A stretch of 59,275 bases of DNA, from assembly GCA_947641735.1 (NCBI GenBank), contig CANRQR010000005.1, positions 1-59,275 on the forward strand, read 5' to 3'. A program made the translations under genes and the position numbers. The notes under the pieces were generated by a model. That model saw nothing but the letters and a program-made list of their open reading frames with translations, was not told the origin of the DNA and searched no databases. The stretch comes from an uncultured Lactobacillus sp. Its GTDB lineage: Bacteria > Bacillota > Bacilli > Lactobacillales > Lactobacillaceae. Positions 53,981 through 59,275 of this stretch are shown here, piece by piece (position 1 is the stretch's first letter; each line of letters starts with the position of its first letter).

Positions 53981-56719
53981 ATGTCCATCAAGAAGTTAGA
54001 AAATAGCAGTGATCATGCAATGGTTGCTGAAGAAGTTAAAATTTTGACCAACCTACTTAACGAAAGTACGCGTCAATTAAGTGGGGATGTAATTTTTAAT
54101 AAAATTCAAGACTTAATCAAAATTTCTGCTCAAAAAGATTACGATACCCTTGAAAAGCGAATTGCTAACTTAACAAATCAAGAAATGATTGTTGTTGCTC
54201 GTTATTTTGCAACTTTACCTTTATTAGTAAATATTTCTGAAGATGTAGAATTAGCTAGCGAGGTTAACTTACTCAATAATACTGATCAGGATTATCTTGG
54301 TAAGCTTGAAGATACTATCGACTTAGTTGCTCAAAAAGAAAATGCTAGTGAAATACTGAAACATGTTAATGTTGTTCCAGTTTTAACCGCGCACCCTACT
54401 CAAGTGCAAAGAAAGACTGTTCTTGAACTAACTGATCAAATCCACAACTTATTGCGTAGCTACCGTGAAGTTAAGAATGGAACAATCAATCAAGCTGAAT
54501 GGACTGAAAAACTCCGTGCTTACATTGAAATTTTAATGCAGACAGATATTATTCGTAGTCACAAACTACAAGTATCTAACGAAATTACCAATGTTTTAGC
54601 CTACTATCCTAAAGCTTTGATTCCTGCAATTACTAAGTTTACTGCCCGCTACCAAGAATTAGCTGAGAAACATAACTTAGATCTCAAAGGTGCAACTCCA
54701 ATCACTATGGGGATGTGGATCGGCGGTGACCGTGACGGTAATCCTTATGTAACAGCTGATACCTTAAAATTAAGTGCAAGTTTACAAAGCCAGGTAATTT
54801 TTGAATATTATATTAAAAAGCTCAATAAACTTTACCGTACTATTTCAATGTCCACATCTTACATGAAGACTTCCCCGGCTGTTGAAAGACTTTCACAGCT
54901 TTCAAATGATGACTCACCATTTAGAACAAATGAACCTTATCGCCGTGCCTTCTACTATATTGAAAGTAGATTACTTCACACTGAATATCAACTTTTGGGT
55001 ACAGCTGATAAGAATAGCTTCGTTAAAAAGCGCGACTTAGAGAATTTAGATAAGATCCCTGTTTATAATGATCCTCAAGATTTTAAAGCAGATTTAATTA
55101 CGATTAAAGAATCACTTGAACAAGACCATGACCAAGCAGTTATTAGAAGCTTCTTCACTGAGCTTTTAGAAGCAATTGATATTTTTGGCTTCCATTTGGC
55201 AACAATTGACATGCGTCAAGATTCTAGTGTAAATGAAGCATGTGTTGCCGAATTACTCAAGAGTGCTGGAATTTGTGACAATTATAGTGAATTGCCAGAA
55301 AAAGACAAGATTAAGGTTTTACTTAACGAACTAAATAATGATCCACGTAATTTGCACGCTAATAATAAGCCTAAATCTGAATTACTTCAAAAAGAATTGA
55401 AGATCTACAAGACTGCACGTCAACTTAAAGATCGTATTGGTGAAGATGTTATTAAGCAGCATATTATTTCTCATACTGAAAGTGTATCTGATCTCTTAGA
55501 GCAAGCAATTATGCTTAAAGAATATGATCTTTTAGATAACCAAGGAGCCCGTATTCAAGTAGTTCCATTATTTGAAACAGTTGAAGACTTGGAAAACTCT
55601 CGTGAAATCATGAAAGAGTTTTTGAACTTAGATATTGTTAAAAAATGGCTCGCTTCTCAAAATGATTATCAAGAAATCATGCTTGGTTATTCTGACTCTA
55701 ACAAAGATGGTGGCTACTTAGCTTCTTGCTGGAACCTTTATAAAGCTCAAAAAGACTTAACTGCTATGGGCAAAAAATTAGGTGTTAACATTACTTTCAT
55801 GCACGGACGCGGCGGAACTGTTGGTCGAGGGGGCGGTCCTTCATATGAAGCTATTACTGCTCAACCTTTCGGCTCAATCAATGACCGAATTAGAATGACT
55901 GAACAAGGCGAAATTATTCAAAATAAATATGGTAATCGGGATACTGCTTACTACAACTTAGAAATGCTCGCTTCAGCAACAATCGATCGAATTGTTTCTA
56001 AACAAATCGTAAGCGAAGACGACATTGGCGAATTCCGTGCTTCAATGGATAAGATTGTACTTGATAGCAATAAAGTTTACCGCAAATTAGTTTTTGAAAC
56101 GCCTGCCTTTCTTGACTACTTCTTGCAAGCTACCCCAATTAAGCAAATTTCCAACTTGAATATTGGCTCTCGCCCAGCTGCAAGGAAGAAAATCACTGAC
56201 TTTTCAGGGTTAAGAGCTATTCCATGGGTATTCTCTTGGTCACAAAGTCGAATTATGTTTCCAGGTTGGTATGGAGTTGGATCTGCCTTTAAGCACTTTA
56301 TCGATGCTGATTCTCACAACTTAGATACTTTACAAAAGATGTATCAGGGCTGGCCATTCTTCCATTCTCTACTTTCTAACGTAGATATGGTTTTATCAAA
56401 GTCTAACATGAATATTGCTAAGCAATATGCGGACTTATGTGAAGATGAAGACACTAAAAAAGTCTTTGACACTATCTACCAAGAATGGAAACTTACTAAA
56501 GAAGTTATCCTTCAAATTGAGGGTAATCAGGAGCTGTTGGCTGATAATCCAAGCCTTCAAATGAGCTTGAATTACCGGATGCCATACTTTAACATTCTTA
56601 ACTACATTCAAGTTGAAATGATCAAACGTGATCGGGTCGACGATATTGCTGGCGTTTACGAAAGCATTTTACCAATTACCATTAATGGTGTAACTTCTGG
56701 TTTACGTAATTCGGGATAA
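53981..56719 (+). CDS. ppc: phosphoenolpyruvate carboxylase
   Basis: The 912-residue enzyme carboxylates PEP to oxaloacetate. The catalytic His is in TAHPTQVQR near residue 137. [14 protein letters not shown] and [15 protein letters not shown] (near 608) are the active-site signatures, and the chain ends LRNSG. A strong AAGGAGG precedes the ATG. In lactobacilli it supplies oxaloacetate for aspartate and pyrimidines, which fits carB and pyrR nearby. Confidence 0.97.
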   Translation: MSIKKLENSSDHAMVAEEVKILTNLLNESTRQLSGDVIFNKIQDLIKISAQKDYDTLEKRIANLTNQEMIVVARYFATLPLLVNISEDVELASEVNLLNNTDQDYLGKLEDTIDLVAQKENASEILKHVNVVPVLTAHPTQVQRKTVLELTDQIHNLLRSYREVKNGTINQAEWTEKLRAYIEILMQTDIIRSHKLQVSNEITNVLAYYPKALIPAITKFTARYQELAEKHNLDLKGATPITMGMWIGGDRDGNPYVTADTLKLSASLQSQVIFEYYIKKLNKLYRTISMSTSYMKTSPAVERLSQLSNDDSPFRTNEPYRRAFYYIESRLLHTEYQLLGTADKNSFVKKRDLENLDKIPVYNDPQDFKADLITIKESLEQDHDQAVIRSFFTELLEAIDIFGFHLATIDMRQDSSVNEACVAELLKSAGICDNYSELPEKDKIKVLLNELNNDPRNLHANNKPKSELLQKELKIYKTARQLKDRIGEDVIKQHIISHTESVSDLLEQAIMLKEYDLLDNQGARIQVVPLFETVEDLENSREIMKEFLNLDIVKKWLASQNDYQEIMLGYSDSNKDGGYLASCWNLYKAQKDLTAMGKKLGVNITFMHGRGGTVGRGGGPSYEAITAQPFGSINDRIRMTEQGEIIQNKYGNRDTAYYNLEMLASATIDRIVSKQIVSEDDIGEFRASMDKIVLDSNKVYRKLVFETPAFLDYFLQATPIKQISNLNIGSRPAARKKITDFSGLRAIPWVFSWSQSRIMFPGWYGVGSAFKHFIDADSHNLDTLQKMYQGWPFFHSLLSNVDMVLSKSNMNIAKQYADLCEDEDTKKVFDTIYQEWKLTKEVILQIEGNQELLADNPSLQMSLNYRMPYFNILNYIQVEMIKRDRVDDIAGVYESILPITINGVTSGLRNSG

Positions 56720-56741
56720 TTTTAATTTTTAAGGACAAAAT

Positions 56742-57290
56742 ATGAAAAAAGCACTATTAATTATTGACTACACCAATGACTTTATTGCAGATAATGGTTC
56801 TCTTACCTGTGGAAAACCGGCTCAAGCTTTGGAAGATTATTTAATCGAATTAGCAAATAAATTTTATGATAATGGAGACTATGTAATTTTTCCAACTGAT
56901 GGACATACCGGTGATACATTTAGTCCGGAATATAAACTCTTCCCACCACATAATATTGTTGGTACACCAGGACAAGAGTTATACGGTAAGTTAAAAGATT
57001 GGTATGAAGCTCACAAGTCTAGTGACCGAGTATATAAATTTAACAAAAATCGCTATTCTTCTTTCCAAAATACTAATCTCGATAATTACTTACGTGAACG
57101 TAAAATTAACGATTTATGGCTAACTGGGGTATGTACAGACATTTGTGTTCTTCATACGGCTATGACTGCCTATAATTTAAACTATGATTTAACTATTCCA
57201 AGTAGAGGTGTTACTACCTTTACTGAACATGGTCAGGAATGGGCCTTGGATCATTTTAAAAATTCCTTAGGCGCAAAAGTAATAGAATAA
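56742..57290 (+). CDS. pncA: nicotinamidase
   Basis: The 182-residue cysteine hydrolase converts nicotinamide to nicotinate for NAD salvage. The catalytic Asp is in IIDYTNDF (residue 9), Lys near 99-102 in FNKNRYSSF, and Cys near 135 in GVCTDICVLH. It begins 22 bases after ppc and shares its terminator. Confidence 0.92.
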   Translation: MKKALLIIDYTNDFIADNGSLTCGKPAQALEDYLIELANKFYDNGDYVIFPTDGHTGDTFSPEYKLFPPHNIVGTPGQELYGKLKDWYEAHKSSDRVYKFNKNRYSSFQNTNLDNYLRERKINDLWLTGVCTDICVLHTAMTAYNLNYDLTIPSRGVTTFTEHGQEWALDHFKNSLGAKVIE

Positions 57291-57296
57291 TAGAGC

Positions 57297-57340
57297 AAAA
57301 AAAATGTATCATCTGATTTTTCAGAATGATACATTTTTTT
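57297..57340. terminator. bidirectional terminator between pncA and pyrR
   Basis: AAATGTATCAT and ATGATACATTT pair with an inner CTGA/TCAG stem and have A and T tracts on both sides. It serves both convergent operons. Confidence 0.92.
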
Positions 57341-57889
<549 letters not shown>

Positions 57890-57909
57890 TCAATCAGGGA
57901 TTATTTCTA

Positions 57910-59275
57910 CTATTTTAAAGCGTCTGTTGCAAATGATCTGTTTTCAAGAGATGTTAAGAGTGCGGCAGCTGTATCAAGAGCTGTTAGTAATGGAACATTC
58001 TGTTGAATAGCCATTTGTCTGATAATAAAACCATCAGAATTCTTTTCAATATCATGACCCATGGTATTAATCACTAAGTCAATTCTTCCCTCTCTTAATT
58101 CATTTAAGATATTGTCATCTGCATTTTCGTTTTCATGAACTTTAGTTACAAGATCAACATGTAACCCATTATTCTTTAAGAAGTCCGCTGTCCCTTTTGT
58201 TGCAAAAATTCGATAGCCAATTCTAGCAAAACGCTTAGCGATTGGTAAAATCTTCTCTTTATCTCTATCTTCAATTGTCAATAAAACATTTCCATTTTCA
58301 GGTAGCTGCATTTTAGCTCCGGCAAATGCCTTGTATAGTGCTTTAGCAAAAGTATGGTCGCTTCCCATTACTTCACCAGTTGACTTCATCTCTGGCCCAA
58401 GATATGAGTCTACGTCAGCTAACTTGCTAAAACTAAAGACTGGCGCCTTAACACTAATCATTTCTGGTTCTGGTGCAAGGCCATCGCTATAGCCTTGCTC
58501 TTTTAGACTTTCTCCCATAATTACTTTAGTTGCAACTTGCGCCATTTCAATTCCAGTTATTTTACTCAAAAATGGTACTGTTCTACTTGCACGAGGGTTT
58601 ACTTCAATTACATAAACTTCGCCATTTCTTACAATAAACTGAATATTCATAATTCCAACACAGTTAAGAGTAAGTGCCAATTTTCGAGTAACGTCCATAA
58701 TTTTCTCTTTGACGTCATCAGTAAATGTTTGTGGAGGATATACAGCCATTGAGTCACCTGAGTGAACACCAGCATGCTCAATATGCTCCATAATTCCTGG
58801 CAAAAGGACATCTTTGCCATCGCAAATTGCATCAACATCGCATTCACGACCGTCTAAATAATCATCAACTAAAATTGGGTGATCAGCCGCAATATCTACA
58901 TGATCATGCAAATATTCTTCAAGCTCACCTTTGCTATAAACAATTTCCATTGCCTTTCCGCCAAGCACATAACTTGGACGAACCAAGACCGGATATCCTA
59001 ACTCTTCAGCTGCTTTAATAACTCCCTCATGTGTTGTTGCTGTTAAGCCCTTGGGTTGATTTAATTTAAGTTTCTTAATTATTTGATCGAATAGTTCACG
59101 ATCTTCTGCACGGTTAAGATCTTTAACACTAGTTCCCAAGATTTTAATTCCATGATCTTGTAATCCAGCAGCTAAATTAATTGAAGTTTGTCCTCCAAAC
59201 TGAACAATTACACCTTCGGGCTTTTCCAAATCACAAACATTCAATACATCTTCTAAGGTTAATGGTTCAAAATAT
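57910..59275 (-). CDS. carB: carbamoyl-phosphate synthase large subunit, C-terminal part (runs off the window)
   Basis: About 455 residues of the second half are present: [23 protein letters not shown] and [12 protein letters not shown] of the second ATP-grasp domain, then the MGS-like allosteric domain ([10 protein letters not shown]). The frame is open to the right edge, reading back to YFEPLTLED, so the start lies outside. With pyrR it marks pyrimidine synthesis. Confidence 0.96.
   Translation of the reverse strand, partial: YFEPLTLEDVLNVCDLEKPEGVIVQFGGQTSINLAAGLQDHGIKILGTSVKDLNRAEDRELFDQIIKKLKLNQPKGLTATTHEGVIKAAEELGYPVLVRPSYVLGGKAMEIVYSKGELEEYLHDHVDIAADHPILVDDYLDGRECDVDAICDGKDVLLPGIMEHIEHAGVHSGDSMAVYPPQTFTDDVKEKIMDVTRKLALTLNCVGIMNIQFIVRNGEVYVIEVNPRASRTVPFLSKITGIEMAQVATKVIMGESLKEQGYSDGLAPEPEMISVKAPVFSFSKLADVDSYLGPEMKSTGEVMGSDHTFAKALYKAFAGAKMQLPENGNVLLTIEDRDKEKILPIAKRFARIGYRIFATKGTADFLKNNGLHVDLVTKVHENENADDNILNELREGRIDLVINTMGHDIEKNSDGFIIRQMAIQQNVPLLTALDTAAALLTSLENRSFATDALK

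Overview
The window is AT-rich Firmicute DNA that looks like a Lactobacillus of the L. johnsonii / gasseri group. This rests on the RexAB-type AddAB, the complete mevalonate operon, a PepO-type M13 peptidase, the PEP carboxylase and general protein character; no search was run. Genes lie mainly on the minus strand. I see no tRNA, rRNA or CRISPR array.

Layout. 0-10.5 kb (minus): DNA repair operon addB-addA-dinG-tseB. 10.5-14.6 kb (plus): mevalonate operon mvk-mvaD-mvaK2-fni. 14.7-19.5 kb: two paralogous ABC exporters (minus), divergent from an MFS drug-efflux-like gene (plus) whose leader carries a small ORF, a terminator hairpin and a mutually exclusive 12-bp pairing. 19.5-30.8 kb: accessory genes of nucleotide and small-molecule handling: AAC(3) pseudogene, histidine phosphatase, ASCH protein, tandem nucleoside phosphorylases, two Nudix genes, an APH-fold kinase, a P-loop kinase, a RelB/YafQ-type toxin-antitoxin pair, an F420-ligase-like protein with a cytidine deaminase and an MFS carrier, a hydrolase and GNAT acetyltransferases. 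30.9-35.3 kb: a PLD-nuclease/NTPase gene behind a LexA-like box, an ATPase gene behind seven 11-bp repeats, and a broken Fic gene. 35.5-40.8 kb: Tyr phosphatase, DUF6176, MazG-like, DUF2785, HIT, GNATs and small membrane proteins. 40.8-45.9 kb: PTS IIA and old-yellow-enzyme remnants, glycerate kinase, nitroreductase, an IS982-like remnant and a truncated aspartokinase. 45.9-51.5 kb: pepO and a UbiD/UbiX/LpdD decarboxylase operon next to a LysR gene with an internal stop. 51.5-52.7 kb: gene debris. 52.8-59.3 kb: a GT4 glycosyltransferase, ppc, pncA, pyrR and the 3' part of carB.

About sixteen genes or gene remnants between 19.5 and 52.7 kb are broken by single-base indels, in-frame stops or deletions, and none in the housekeeping flanks. 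Several lesions are one-base changes in homopolymers, so both real decay and assembly error must be considered.

The most unusual signals are the attenuator-like leader at 18.0-18.25 kb, the 11-bp repeat array at 34.4 kb with its ATPase, and the LexA-like operator in front of the PLD-NTPase gene at 33.1 kb.
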